From Bacillota bacterium (lineage in GTDB: Bacteria > Bacillota > Clostridia > Christensenellales > Christensenellaceae), in NCBI GenBank assembly GCA_023393165.1, contig JAEWMJ010000042.1:1-64000 (forward strand): a DNA stretch of 64,000 nucleotides, in the 5' to 3' direction. The notes under the pieces were generated by a model, which was not told the DNA's origin, searched no databases, and saw only the letters and a list, made by a program, of their open reading frames with translations. Shown in pieces: positions 1 to 8,613 of this stretch (position 1 is its first letter; each line of letters opens with the position of its first letter). The position numbers and the translations under genes are program-made.

Positions 1-43
1 GAGCCACAAAGATTTTGGACATACTGGCGGAGACATTGGATGT

Positions 44-119
44 GCGCCTGTAGCTCAGCGGATAGAGCAACGGCCTTCTAAGCCGTGTGTCCGGGGTTCA
101 AGTCCCTGCAGGCGCGCCA
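44..119 (+). tRNA. tRNA-Arg (anticodon TCT)
   Basis: The acceptor stem GCGCCTG pairs with CAGGCGC, followed by discriminator G and an encoded CCA at 117-119. The anticodon loop CTTCTAA carries TCT, and the GGTTCAAGTCC T-arm is present. This is the first of four closely spaced tRNA genes that share one terminator, so they are probably one transcript whose promoter lies upstream of the window. Confidence 0.96.
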
Positions 120-159
120 ATTCTTGACAGGGCCTCAAAAACTTTTTGGGGAGAGCATG

Positions 160-236
160 GTGGGTATAGCTCAGTTGGTTAGAGTGCCAGGTTGTGGCCC
201 TGGAGGTCGTGGGTTCGAATCCCACTACTCACCCCA
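160..236 (+). tRNA. tRNA-His (anticodon GTG)
   Basis: The acceptor GTGGGTA pairs with TACTCAC. The base before it (G159) can pair with C233 in the discriminator position, giving the extra G-1:C73 pair that marks tRNA-His. The anticodon loop TTGTGGC carries GTG. CCA is encoded at 234-236. Confidence 0.96.
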
Positions 237-245
237 TTAAATCTT

Positions 246-320
246 TGGGGTGTAGCCAAGTGGTAAGGCACGGGACTTTGACTCCCGCATTCGTAGGTTC
301 AAATCCTGCCACCCCAGCCA
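246..320 (+). tRNA. tRNA-Gln (anticodon TTG)
   Basis: The acceptor TGGGGTG pairs with CACCCCA. The anticodon stem-loop CGGGACTTTGACTCCCG carries TTG. CCA is encoded at 318-320. The gene lies only 9 nt after tRNA-His. Confidence 0.96.
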
Positions 321-327
321 TATATAT

Positions 328-403
328 GATCCATTAGCTCAGTCGGTAGAGCACTTGACTTTTAATCAAGGTGTCCGGAGTTCGAATCTCCGATGGATCA
401 CCA
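328..403 (+). tRNA. tRNA-Lys (anticodon TTT)
   Basis: The acceptor GATCCAT pairs with ATGGATC, with discriminator A and CCA at 401-403. The anticodon loop CTTTTAA carries TTT. This is the last tRNA of the cluster, directly followed by a terminator. Confidence 0.96.
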
Positions 404-408
404 AAATG

Positions 409-437
409 AAGGCTTTGTGAATTGCAAAGCCTTTTTA
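409..437 (+). terminator. Terminator of the tRNA cluster
   Basis: A perfect stem AAGGCTTTG / CAAAGCCTT with a short loop is followed by a T run. Confidence 0.9.
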
Positions 438-536
438 CTATTCTCCGTTTTTTTGACCTTATGCGGCGTTTTTCCGTACTAAAGGATTTCATTTGCGGGC
501 AGAATAGTTTATAATGAAGCAGAAGGATGATGAGAC

Positions 537-878
537 ATGGACAAAAAAGGATGCAAAGAAAAGATTATTTCGACCCAGACGGAGATCCGGCAGTTTATAG
601 AAGATATAGAAAACAGCCGTATCGACGAAAACCAGATCAAGAACAGATACTCTTCGATCAAAAGCAGGTTTAAGGAGGAATACCACTATTTCCATCTTAG
701 GAGGAACAGGGATAAATTCACCGAGGAAGAACACGGATATTATATGCCTTTTGTTTCCGATATTTATGTGCAGGGGTTTTCAGTGCCGACAAATGCATCC
801 TCGGAACGTATTTTAAAATGCCTGAACAACGCCGCCGGTTACTGCGAATACTGGATGCCCAAAAACGGCCTGAATTGA
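537..878 (+). CDS. Hypothetical protein, 113 aa
   Basis: I do not recognise this family. The 113-residue product is highly charged. Its N-terminal half (about residues 1-60) reads as a helical segment rich in Lys, Glu, Arg and Ile. The C-terminal half has more aromatic residues and ends in a Tyr/Trp-containing stretch. There is no signal peptide or membrane segment, so it is probably cytosolic. A purine-rich stretch (GAAGGATGATGAG) precedes the ATG. It is a single gene between the tRNA terminator and a hairpin at 959-980. Codon use looks like that of its neighbours, so I take it as a real gene of unknown role. Confidence 0.65.
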   Translation: MDKKGCKEKIISTQTEIRQFIEDIENSRIDENQIKNRYSSIKSRFKEEYHYFHLRRNRDKFTEEEHGYYMPFVSDIYVQGFSVPTNASSERILKCLNNAAGYCEYWMPKNGLN

Positions 879-958
879 AGGTTTGCAGATTTTATACGAA
901 ATATGACTGAAAAATGATCTCCTGAATATTGTATCTAACGGATTTTCTTTATTTATCG

Positions 959-980
959 GGGCGGACCGTAGGGTCCGCCC
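959..980 (+). terminator. GC-rich hairpin, probable terminator
   Basis: A GGGCGGACC / GGTCCGCCC stem with a 4-nt loop lies 80 nt after the preceding gene. The following bases (TTATGATTTT) are only a poor T tract, so intrinsic termination may be weak. Confidence 0.5.
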
Positions 981-1045
981 TTATGATTTTCAAAAAAAGT
1001 TCATAAAAAAGCCTAAAATTCCAGGTATTTTAAAACTAACCGATG

Positions 1046-1054
1046 TGTTATAAT
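1046..1054 (+). promoter_or_regulatory. Extended -10 promoter for the diguanylate cyclase gene
   Basis: TGTTATAAT is an extended -10 element (TGN plus the consensus TATAAT), 95 nt before the start codon. The -35 position (about 1026-1031, TATTTT) matches poorly, which fits an extended -10 promoter. Confidence 0.5.
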
Positions 1055-1148
1055 TATTTGTTAAATTTTATGAAAAAATGAATACTTCTGTCGAGATAAC
1101 GGATATGATTCTGTTTTTTTAGCCGCGTGCTTATTTGATGGAGATATT

Positions 1149-2885
1149 ATGAGAAAATCTTTTAAGAACAACTTATTTTGGATTCCTGCTATTTTGCTTT
1201 TAGCCGTAACCATATGGATATTTATGGATGAACCGGCGGAATTAAAAACAGCCGAATCATATAAAGGTGAAATAAACCTTTCGGATAAATTGAACGACAG
1301 CAGTGTCATCAGCCTGACCGGCGAATGGCAGTATTACAGCGGTTTGATGATACGGGATATCGGAAAACAAAACGGAACGGAATACGTTAATATACCGCAC
1401 TCTTTCAATAAAAAAGTTTTCCAGGATCCAAACGGCGTCGCCACATACAGGCTTGCAATCAAAGGCCTTGATCCGAATATGCTCTATGGGTTCCAGGTTG
1501 TCAGCATAGCCACCGCCTACAGGCTGACGGCGAACGGCCAGGATATATTAAAGGCGGGGGCCGTGGCTTATACAAAAGACGGCCATGTACCAGAAATGAA
1601 GGAAGAAGTAGGCTATTTTAAACCGGATACGGGCGGCAACGCTCTAATACTGATTGAAGTCTCCAATTTTTCGTACAACTACGGCGGGTTCTGGCGGGCG
1701 GCAAATATCGGCAATGCCGACGTAATCTCCGCCTATTCATCGCACCAGGATTTTGTGGAGATTCTCCTGTTTTCCAGTTTTCTTGTGCTTGGACTGTTCT
1801 TTTTTGCGTTTTACAGCATCAACCCGGATTTTAAACCTATACTGTTTATTTCCATAATATTTATTCTGATTGCTCTTAGGATACTTGTAACAAACAACAG
1901 GCTTTTTTATGATCTCATTTATCCGGTTCACTGGGAATTCGCGACCAGGATGGAATTTTTGACGGGATACCTCCTTTTGCCGGTATTCGGATTTTTCTTT
2001 TACTCGCTTGATTATGTGAAAAAAAGCAACTTTATTCAATATTTATTTCTCAGCCTGATCGCAGCCAGCTTTATTATCATGATTTTTACGCCAAATAAGG
2101 TTTACGCCAACATATTACCTTGTTTTACTTATGTGTGCGTCGGGTTCCTGCCGTTGTTCGGTTATATTATAGTTCAGGGAATCAGGAAAAAGATGCCTGG
2201 CGCCATTATGATATTGATTGGCGCCCTTGGCCTTATTCCTACGGTAATCGTTGATTTTTTCGGAAATTTGATTTACTATCTTACACCTTTGGGCACTTTT
2301 TTTATGCTGGTCCTTTTTACCATCGTTGTTATCAAAAATGTATTCCAATTGAAACAGAAAAACGATTTTCTGGAAGAAGCGATCCTGCGCGATCCCTTAA
2401 CAGGCCTGCTCAACAGGTATTATCTCAATAAACTCATGGACAGGGGGTACAGTATACCTGAAAACAAAAGGCTTTATATTCTGTTTTTGGACCTGGATAA
2501 ATTCAAACTGTTCAACGATACGTACGGGCATAATACGGGCGACTTTATACTTGTTGAAAGCGCAAAACGCATGCAGGAATGCTTTCACAGGGAAACCGAT
2601 ATCGTCTGCCGTTACGGCGGCGATGAGTTTATTGCTTTTGCGCTGGTAAAGGCCCAGGATAATATTCAGAAAATAATAGAAAGGATACTGAATCAGTTTA
2701 AAGCGCCCTTTTGGGATCACGAAAAAGAATACTCCGTAAGCGTCAGCGTCGGTGTATCCGAATACCGTATGGAGGAAAGTCTTGAAAATATCATCAAGCA
2801 AAGCGACAATGCAATGTATCAGGCCAAAAAGACCATGTCGGGCGGAATCATGATCATAGACGGCCAGGTGACGTCCGGGCAATAA
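1149..2885 (+). CDS. Diguanylate cyclase with 7TM sensor module (7TMR-DISM type)
   Basis: This enzyme is predicted to make the second messenger cyclic di-GMP from two GTP. An N-terminal membrane anchor (about residues 8-25) leads into an extracellular beta-sandwich region containing LTGEWQYY, typical of 7TMR-DISM extracellular domains. Seven or so hydrophobic helices follow (about 198-400), then a C-terminal GGDEF domain (about 410-575). The catalytic signature GGDEF is intact at 490-494. An inhibitory I-site RxxD (RETD, 481-484) sits exactly five residues before it, so product feedback is expected. The DPLTGLLNR motif opens the domain. The ligand sensed outside the cell cannot be told from sequence. 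The gene stands alone between a promoter and a terminator. An HD-GYP phosphodiesterase at 23.5 kb could be an opposing enzyme. Confidence 0.93.
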   Translation: MRKSFKNNLFWIPAILLLAVTIWIFMDEPAELKTAESYKGEINLSDKLNDSSVISLTGEWQYYSGLMIRDIGKQNGTEYVNIPHSFNKKVFQDPNGVATYRLAIKGLDPNMLYGFQVVSIATAYRLTANGQDILKAGAVAYTKDGHVPEMKEEVGYFKPDTGGNALILIEVSNFSYNYGGFWRAANIGNADVISAYSSHQDFVEILLFSSFLVLGLFFFAFYSINPDFKPILFISIIFILIALRILVTNNRLFYDLIYPVHWEFATRMEFLTGYLLLPVFGFFFYSLDYVKKSNFIQYLFLSLIAASFIIMIFTPNKVYANILPCFTYVCVGFLPLFGYIIVQGIRKKMPGAIMILIGALGLIPTVIVDFFGNLIYYLTPLGTFFMLVLFTIVVIKNVFQLKQKNDFLEEAILRDPLTGLLNRYYLNKLMDRGYSIPENKRLYILFLDLDKFKLFNDTYGHNTGDFILVESAKRMQECFHRETDIVCRYGGDEFIAFALVKAQDNIQKIIERILNQFKAPFWDHEKEYSVSVSVGVSEYRMEESLENIIKQSDNAMYQAKKTMSGGIMIIDGQVTSGQ

Positions 2886-2933
2886 TCCCGGCAGGCCGGT
2901 ATAACAGAATAAAACCTGTGGATAGGTTTATTA

Positions 2934-2960
2934 TCCTGCTTTTATGGCAGGTTTTTTTAT
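2934..2960 (+). terminator. Terminator after the diguanylate cyclase gene
   Basis: A TCCTGC / GCAGG stem with a short loop is followed by seven or more T. Confidence 0.75.
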
Positions 2961-3076
2961 TTTATGGGTATAAAATACGGTGGAATTATGGATAGCCAGT
3001 TAATTATTGGGAATTATAGTATCAAAGAGTATAAGGAGTTGCTAAAAATCTTTATTTAGAATAGAGGTGACTAATA

Positions 3077-4438
3077 TTGAAAAAAATTAGTCTGATCATA
3101 TTTACTGTAATGATGCTTTTTCCGCTTGTACTGGCAGGCTGTGAAGACAAACAGGCATCAGGCGGCGCTTCAGAATTGACCGAAGAGTCGGCGTCTGTGT
3201 CCGACGATACGGTGAAGATTGAATTGTCGCCATCCCCGGTTCCTTCGGAAAATGAAATAAAAATAATTTCAAGCACGGTTTCCACAATCAGTGAGGACTT
3301 AAAAAAGCTGCTGCCGTCGCTGAGCGGATTTGAATGGGTTTATTACGGTACGGCTGAATACAGCCATTCCATGAAAATTGTATCCGTAACCCAAAATCAA
3401 AACGACATTACATATTTGGTAAAAGGAGCGGTAGAAGATATTTCAGGAGGTTCCTCGGAGCAGGATCTTTCCCTGGAAATATCGTACATTTTGAGTCCAT
3501 TGCGCCTTTACCAGGTGAAAAAAGGATCCGTGATGGATTCACGATTCGATACGGTTGAATTGATCCGTGAGCCCTTAAGTTCGGGCAGTTCATGGGAACA
3601 GGATGTGTTATTGGAAGACGGAAGCAAAACAACGCTTGCCTGCAGCATCGAATCGGTCAGGAAGGTGGGCGGAAGGAACGAATATTCAGTTATTTACAAG
3701 GATAAAAACAGTTCTTACTATGAAAAAAGAAAAATCCGCGAGGGCTTTGGAGTAGTTGCATTTGAAAGGCCGGACGACGCCGGCTCTTCTATCGGTTACG
3801 CCATCAGCGAACCCATGAGCGGATACGAAGGCAGTGCGGAGTTGAACAAATACCTCCCTGCACTGGATACAGAGGCTTATTACAACGGCCTGGCGGAATA
3901 CGCGCACAAAGGGACGCTTACCAAGCTATGGTCGAATGCGGAAGAGGCCGTATACGAATTTAAGGGCGAATATGAGGATGGAAGCGGGATTCCGGATAAA
4001 TTTGTCGTCAGATATTATTTTGATTATCTGCGCGGGACAGTGACCGAGAAAGCGGTGTCCAATACGCGGGGAGACAAGACGGAGGTCAACTCGAAACTGC
4101 ACAATCTGGTGATCCTGAAATATCCGCTTGAAAAAAACGCATCGTGGAGCCATGCTGCTAAAATTGACGGCAAAGATGTAAAAGTTACGGCGGAAGTTAC
4201 CGGATTGGATGAAGAAAACGGAACCATAACGGTGAAATACACAGCCCAAGGCGTAGCGGGGTATTATGACAAAACGTATGTTGAAGAAAGGACATTCCGT
4301 GCGGGGTATGGAATTACCGCGTTTTCCAATCTGATGCCCGGAGATATCGGCTTGTCCCAGACGGACGCAAAGGAAGCTTCCAAACTTGAGGAAGCCTTGA
4401 ACAACCATATGTTTGGTTATAAACTGCGCGATTACTGA
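3077..4438 (+). CDS. Secreted lipoprotein with a duplicated domain
   Basis: A TTG start is chosen because GAGGTGA (3064-3070) is well spaced before it and the protein then begins with a clean lipoprotein signal (MKKISLII...LVLAGC). The Cys at residue 22 is the predicted lipidated residue, anchoring the protein to the outer face of the membrane. After a short Ser/Glu-rich linker the mature part holds two related halves, about residues 80-245 and 255-440. Both contain a Tyr-Gly/Asn-x-Ala-Glu-Tyr-x-His element near the start, a hydrophobic-Pro-Leu-x-x-x-x-Ser-Trp element in the middle, and a closing YY-x-K...GYG/GFG-V/I-AF element. I do not recognise the family. The fold is probably all beta. 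Confidence 0.85.
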   Translation: MKKISLIIFTVMMLFPLVLAGCEDKQASGGASELTEESASVSDDTVKIELSPSPVPSENEIKIISSTVSTISEDLKKLLPSLSGFEWVYYGTAEYSHSMKIVSVTQNQNDITYLVKGAVEDISGGSSEQDLSLEISYILSPLRLYQVKKGSVMDSRFDTVELIREPLSSGSSWEQDVLLEDGSKTTLACSIESVRKVGGRNEYSVIYKDKNSSYYEKRKIREGFGVVAFERPDDAGSSIGYAISEPMSGYEGSAELNKYLPALDTEAYYNGLAEYAHKGTLTKLWSNAEEAVYEFKGEYEDGSGIPDKFVVRYYFDYLRGTVTEKAVSNTRGDKTEVNSKLHNLVILKYPLEKNASWSHAAKIDGKDVKVTAEVTGLDEENGTITVKYTAQGVAGYYDKTYVEERTFRAGYGITAFSNLMPGDIGLSQTDAKEASKLEEALNNHMFGYKLRDY

Positions 4439-4455
4439 CGGGCTCATTTATCCGG

Positions 4456-4481
4456 CGGGCGCCCGTGTTCGCAGGCGCCCG
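4456..4481. terminator. GC-rich hairpin between convergent genes
   Basis: The arms CGGGCGCC / GGCGCCCG lie between the stop codons of the converging lipoprotein and CHAP-like genes. The T tract after it on the plus strand is short, so it may act as a modest bidirectional terminator. Confidence 0.5.
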
Positions 4482-4500
4482 TACTTGTGTTTTTGACAGT

Positions 4501-5145
4501 TCAGTCAGCGAAGTGCAGCGCGCCGATAATATTGTAACCCTTGCCTGCATAATGTTTCTTATAGCTCGGAATCGATAGAACATGCAGTTTCCTCGCCTCA
4601 ATATTATTGAATTTATAAGAATCGGTAAAGTATATTCTTCCGTTAATAATTGCGTGTATAAACATCACATGGCCAAACCGTCCTTTGGAAAAACTGACGA
4701 CGATATTATAGACGGCATTTCCGTTATCCCGGATGATATCCTCGATGCAATGAGCCCCGGGATATTTTTTTAAAGTATAGTTTCCCGAGATATGCTGCTG
4801 GGAGATGCCGTTAAACCATTCATTGCCGTTTCCGCAATACGACTTTGCATCTGAAAAAATCCCCAGCGCTTTTAGCTGGAATGTTACATATACGCCGCAC
4901 AAATCTTTGAAGCTTTTTCCTCTTTTCAACTCATAAAGTTTTTCTATTTGGTTAATGATCTCGAATACAGTTTTTGGCCTGGGTATTTTTATATAATATG
5001 GATCAAGAAACCATCCTGTTTTCTCCGGAAACGCTTCACTTCGAGGTATATAGTCATAATATTTATGAGACCGGTATACCGGTATATCCCTAAAAGGCAT
5101 AACAGATCTTGTAATAGGTGCATTACTCAAATTTATCCCGATCAT
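4501..5145 (-). CDS. CHAP-like cysteine hydrolase, no signal peptide
   Basis: This is a likely papain-fold amidase or peptidase of the CHAP type. The visible evidence is a Cys83 motif (DLCGVYVTF), a GNGNEW element about 22 residues later that resembles the GNAxxW of CHAP domains, and a GHVMFIHA motif with His159, followed by a polar residue in FTDSY. CHAP enzymes usually cleave peptidoglycan cross-bridges or glutathionyl bonds. This one lacks a signal peptide, an SH3b domain or any wall-binding repeat, so its place of action is unclear. It may be cytosolic, or released by lysis or with spores. The 82-residue N-terminal part has no family I recognise. It is transcribed alone, divergent from the isomerase gene. 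Confidence 0.6.
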   Translation of the reverse strand: MIGINLSNAPITRSVMPFRDIPVYRSHKYYDYIPRSEAFPEKTGWFLDPYYIKIPRPKTVFEIINQIEKLYELKRGKSFKDLCGVYVTFQLKALGIFSDAKSYCGNGNEWFNGISQQHISGNYTLKKYPGAHCIEDIIRDNGNAVYNIVVSFSKGRFGHVMFIHAIINGRIYFTDSYKFNNIEARKLHVLSIPSYKKHYAGKGYNIIGALHFAD

Positions 5146-5325
5146 ATATTCAACTCCTAATCTTTTTATGTATATTCCTATAAAAATTACTGAGTTCTTA
5201 TATACTATGTAAATAGGGGCCGGGTAGCTACTATTTTACTATTCGATATGCATTAAAATGAGATATAATGTTGAAATGCGGTATAAAGCCATTTTTTTGA
5301 ATAAAAAATTGGGTGGAGGTAAAAG

Positions 5326-6282
5326 GTGATAAAACTTTTAAGCATTTCGGATGATGAATGGAGCCTTAAAAAGTTTGGGTCCAGGGCGGAAAATGTGCGG
5401 GCTTTTCTGAATGAGAATGATTTTCAGGGATTGGAACTCATGCACTGGCAGGAAGAGGGAACCGGAGAAATCCCCATGGACAAGGTTGTGGGAAGGCATA
5501 TGCTGTTCTGGCCAAACTGGCTTGATTTCTGGAGGTCTGATGAGCCGCAGCTTTTCAGGGAGTTTGGAAGCGAGCAAAATTGGCGTGAGTATTATAATGC
5601 GGTATCCATACGCGATTTTATGGAGAACCGGCATAAGGAACTGGAGGACGCGGCTGCAATGGACGTCCGGTATGTGGTATTCCATGTGAGCCATGTGCGG
5701 ATGGAAGATTGTTATACCCGCCGGTATTCCTCCAGTGACCGGGAGGTTGTCAACGCTTTTATCGATATGATGAATGAAGCGCTTTTGAGAATCAAAGGAA
5801 ATTTTACGATTCTTTTTGAAAATCACTGGTATCCGGGCCTGAGGTTGACGGACGGCGATCTCGCCATGCGTCTTTTGGAGGGGGTACATTGGCCGGATAA
5901 GGGGTTTGTGCTGGATATAAGCCATATGATCAATACCGGTTCGGATATAAAAAGCGAACCGGAAGCGGTCGGATATATTCTAAAAGTATTGGACAGGCTG
6001 GGCGAGGCAAAAGAACATATCAGAGCCATCCATCTCAACAGTTCCGTGTCCGGAACGGCTTCGCGGGATAAAAAATATGATCCGGAAGAAAGCTTTATGA
6101 CCCGCCTGATTGCGGCGATGAAACATGTGGGGAGTATGGATCCGCACGCGCCGTTTACATATTCCGGTATCCGCCGGGTGATTGATGCAGTTCTCCCCGA
6201 ATTTCTTGTATATGAACTGAAAGCGGATACGCTTGAAGAACTTAAAGATGCGGCCAGGATACAGAATAAGAGTATTTTGTAG
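5326..6282 (+). CDS. Sugar phosphate isomerase/epimerase-like TIM-barrel protein
   Basis: This is a xylose-isomerase-like (AP endonuclease family 2) TIM barrel of 318 residues, a usual length. Candidate metal ligands are the Glu in LFENHW, the Asp and His in LDISHM and the His in AIHLNSS. The family isomerises or epimerises sugars or cyclitols with a divalent metal. The substrate is not deducible. The GTG start follows GGTGGAGGT by 5 nt. No transporter or sugar kinase is adjacent, and the next gene is rubredoxin. Confidence 0.75.
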   Translation: MIKLLSISDDEWSLKKFGSRAENVRAFLNENDFQGLELMHWQEEGTGEIPMDKVVGRHMLFWPNWLDFWRSDEPQLFREFGSEQNWREYYNAVSIRDFMENRHKELEDAAAMDVRYVVFHVSHVRMEDCYTRRYSSSDREVVNAFIDMMNEALLRIKGNFTILFENHWYPGLRLTDGDLAMRLLEGVHWPDKGFVLDISHMINTGSDIKSEPEAVGYILKVLDRLGEAKEHIRAIHLNSSVSGTASRDKKYDPEESFMTRLIAAMKHVGSMDPHAPFTYSGIRRVIDAVLPEFLVYELKADTLEELKDAARIQNKSIL

Positions 6283-6416
6283 TAAATTTCTATAAAAGAA
6301 AAATTTATAAAAGCATATTAACAAAACCATAATATTGTGATAAGATTACATAAATTATTTGATAATTGCATATTCCGGGAACATAAGTTTTTTAAAACAA
6401 GACAGGAGGAAATGAG

Positions 6417-6581
6417 ATGCAAAAATACAAATGTATGCCATGCGGGTATATTTATGACCCTGAGGCGGGTGATCCGGAAAACGGCATAGAGCCGGGCACG
6501 CCATTTGAAGAATTGCCGGAAGATTGGGTTTGCCCGCTTTGTTTCGCGGGAAAAGAGGAATTCGAACCGGATGATGATTAA
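6417..6581 (+). CDS. Rubredoxin
   Basis: A 54-residue one-electron carrier. The iron is held by four cysteines in two CxxC pairs: C6-M-P-C9 (followed by GYIYDP, the classic rubredoxin start) and C39-P-L-C42 within the WVCPLC motif. Length and spacing are canonical. GGAGG lies a few bases before the ATG. In anaerobes rubredoxin feeds oxygen and peroxide reductases such as rubrerythrin or flavodiiron proteins. No partner is adjacent here. A strong terminator follows, so it is probably a monocistronic gene. Confidence 0.95.
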   Translation: MQKYKCMPCGYIYDPEAGDPENGIEPGTPFEELPEDWVCPLCFAGKEEFEPDDD

Positions 6582-6598
6582 TAATAATGGACAAGCAG

Positions 6599-6627
6599 TA
6601 AGGCGGCAACCCCGCCTTGTTTTTTTG
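6599..6627 (+). terminator. Terminator after rubredoxin
   Basis: An AAGGCGG / CCGCCTT stem with a 5-nt loop is followed by a run of seven T. Confidence 0.88.
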
Positions 6628-6714
6628 CATTTCTTATACTGTTTTAAATGATTTTGGAATTACGCCCTTTTTATTTATCCCTTATTAAAAAAAATAAATA
6701 GCTGGAAATTTTTA

Positions 6715-6743
6715 TTGACTTGAGATACAAAATAAATTATAAT
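6715..6743 (+). promoter_or_regulatory. Consensus sigma-A promoter of the amidohydrolase/ABC operon
   Basis: TTGACT (6715-6720), a 17-nt spacer and TATAAT (6738-6743) lie 49 nt before the first gene. This is one of the strongest housekeeping promoters in the window. The short AT-rich leader after it shows no riboswitch-like structure. Confidence 0.87.
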
Positions 6744-6791
6744 GTAAAACATACTAAACATATATGAAAACTATATAAATGGAGAAAGCGT

Positions 6792-8126
6792 ATGGATCGT
6801 ATCGAAAAACGTATTGCGTATATAATCGATGAAAACAGTTCAAAAATAACCGCGTTCGCAGAAGACATATTTACTCATCCGGAGCTCGGATTTAAGGAAA
6901 CGCGCACTTCGGGCAAGGTGGAAGAAATATTTAAAAGCCTTTCTCTTGAAGTTCAGAATAACCTTGCAATTACAGGCGTTAAAGCACGCCTTAAAAAACA
7001 GAATGAAAAGGAAATCAATATTGCGGTAATCGGCGAACTGGATGCTGTAAAATCGCCGGGCCATCCGTTTGCAGATCCGGCAACCGGCGCGGCGCACTGC
7101 TGCGGGCATCACGCTCAGCTTGGCGTGCTTTATGGAGCTGCGCTTGCATTAAGCGATCCTGAAATCGCACATCAGTTGGGTGGAAACGTAACGTTTTTTG
7201 CAGTACCTGCGGAGGAATACGGAGAAATTGAATTTAAAGACAGTCTTCGAAAGGGCGGCCGTCTGCGATATCTGGGCGGAAAAGCAGAACTTATCGCCGA
7301 GGGCGCCTTTGACGATGTGGACATCGCTCTCGGATATCACAGCGCATTTGGAGAAAGTCCATACGACGCGATGATTGGAGGCGGATCTTCCAATGGATTT
7401 ATATCCAAGCTGGTAAGGTTCAAAGGCAGAGAATCCCATGCGGCGGGGTCCCCGCATACCGGGATCAACGCGCTGAACGCAGCGGTGCTTGGGCTTTCGG
7501 CACTGAATTTTCAAAGAGAAACTTTCAGGGAAGAAGACACCATTCGCGTACATCCGATAATGACCAAGGGCGGCGATCTGGTGAATGTCATTCCCGGCGA
7601 AGCGGTTATTGAGCTTCTTGTGCGCGCGAGAAACATTCCCGCAATACTGGACGCGAATGCAAAGGCGACGAGGGCGTTTGAGGCGGGAGCCCACGCGATA
7701 GGCGCCAAACTGGAAATAACAGATCTGCCGGGCTATCTCCCGCTTTTACCCGAATATCCGGATTCTCCATTTTTAGATGCTGCCAAAAAACTGCTTCACG
7801 AAGAAAAAATACAGGAAGTCAAGCCGAACCTTTCTGCGACTTTTTCCACGGATTACGGCGATCTGAGCTATGTAAAGCCGGTATTCACCTTTAATACGCC
7901 CGGCCTCTCCGGCGAAGCACACGCGGAAAACGTCCGAGTAGAGAACCCCTATAAAGCTTATATTTTACCTGCCAAAATAATGGCGCTGGCCGTATACGGA
8001 CTTTTAAAGAACGGTGCGGCGGCCGCGAAGGAAATAAAAAAAAGCCATAGACCCCCGTTCAGCCGGGAGGATTTTACGGCGTTTTTAGATTCAATCATAT
8101 GGAAAGGAGAGAAGAGCAATGTCTGA
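6792..8126 (+). CDS. M20-family amidohydrolase
   Basis: This is a zinc-dependent amidase or carboxypeptidase of the M20 family, closest in look to amidohydrolases such as aminobenzoyl-glutamate hydrolases and related N-acyl/N-carbamoyl amino acid hydrolases. Visible motifs are GELDAV (metal Asp), CCGHHAQLG (metal His), PAEEYGE (catalytic and metal Glu pair) and GYHS. The length of 444 residues is typical. There is no signal peptide, so it is cytosolic. It is the first gene of an operon with an ATC-hydrolase-family protein, an ABC importer and a nitroreductase. By analogy with Pseudomonas ATC catabolism, where a ring hydrolase is followed by an N-carbamoyl-cysteine amidase, it may cleave the ring-opened product. 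That substrate is inference. Confidence 0.85.
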   Translation: MDRIEKRIAYIIDENSSKITAFAEDIFTHPELGFKETRTSGKVEEIFKSLSLEVQNNLAITGVKARLKKQNEKEINIAVIGELDAVKSPGHPFADPATGAAHCCGHHAQLGVLYGAALALSDPEIAHQLGGNVTFFAVPAEEYGEIEFKDSLRKGGRLRYLGGKAELIAEGAFDDVDIALGYHSAFGESPYDAMIGGGSSNGFISKLVRFKGRESHAAGSPHTGINALNAAVLGLSALNFQRETFREEDTIRVHPIMTKGGDLVNVIPGEAVIELLVRARNIPAILDANAKATRAFEAGAHAIGAKLEITDLPGYLPLLPEYPDSPFLDAAKKLLHEEKIQEVKPNLSATFSTDYGDLSYVKPVFTFNTPGLSGEAHAENVRVENPYKAYILPAKIMALAVYGLLKNGAAAAKEIKKSHRPPFSREDFTAFLDSIIWKGEKSNV

Positions 8127-8613
8127 AAACATCCCTAAAAACGTAGCTGTAGCCGAGGTGCGGAAAGCCTGTACGCAGTTCTCCGATTTGTATTTTCATG
8201 TGGCAAAGGTGCTTTATGAGCATCTCGGAGAAGAGGATGCAAAAAAATTGCTGGGAGAAGCCGTTGCAAACCGCGCGGTTGAGCGCGGAAAAAAGCTTGC
8301 GGCAAAAGCGGAATCGCTCTCCCTTGAAAAGAACGCTGAAAATTTCTTTCAGGTGACGGATATCCCCTTCCTCGGATGGGACCCGGCCTATGGAAAATAT
8401 GTCTGCCCGTTTGCGGAAAGCTGGGCGGCGCGTTACGATGAAAATCCGTGGTTCAGGGAGTTTGCCCCCATGTACTGCGATATCAATGATACGCTGGTGC
8501 ATGAAAACTATACGGGTGATACTTCCCAGCGCATTACAAAAAATGTACTGCGCGGAGACGAAACGTGTGAGCGGGTCTATTTTCCGATATGCGAAAAAAA
8601 GGAGACAGAATAA
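8119..8613 (+). CDS. ATC (aminothiazoline-carboxylate) hydrolase family protein
   Basis: This 164-residue protein resembles the L-2-amino-thiazoline-4-carboxylic acid hydrolase family. It shows a helical N-terminal region (about 10-75), then a CPFAESW element, a MYCDINDTL element, and a C-terminal Gly-Asp-Glu-x-Cys followed by an aromatic strand. In pseudomonads AtcB opens the thiazoline ring to give N-carbamoyl-L-cysteine. Many members of the family are uncharacterised, so the exact reaction is uncertain. The start overlaps the end of the amidohydrolase gene by 8 nt and has its own GGAGAG site. This implies tight coupling, and the two proteins probably act in sequence. Confidence 0.7.
   Translation: MSENIPKNVAVAEVRKACTQFSDLYFHVAKVLYEHLGEEDAKKLLGEAVANRAVERGKKLAAKAESLSLEKNAENFFQVTDIPFLGWDPAYGKYVCPFAESWAARYDENPWFREFAPMYCDINDTLVHENYTGDTSQRITKNVLRGDETCERVYFPICEKKETE

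Noticed and set aside
1..43. Possible end of a further tRNA (GAGCCA at positions 1-6)
   Set aside because: Only six bases are visible, too few to show an acceptor stem; the following 37 nt look like spacer.
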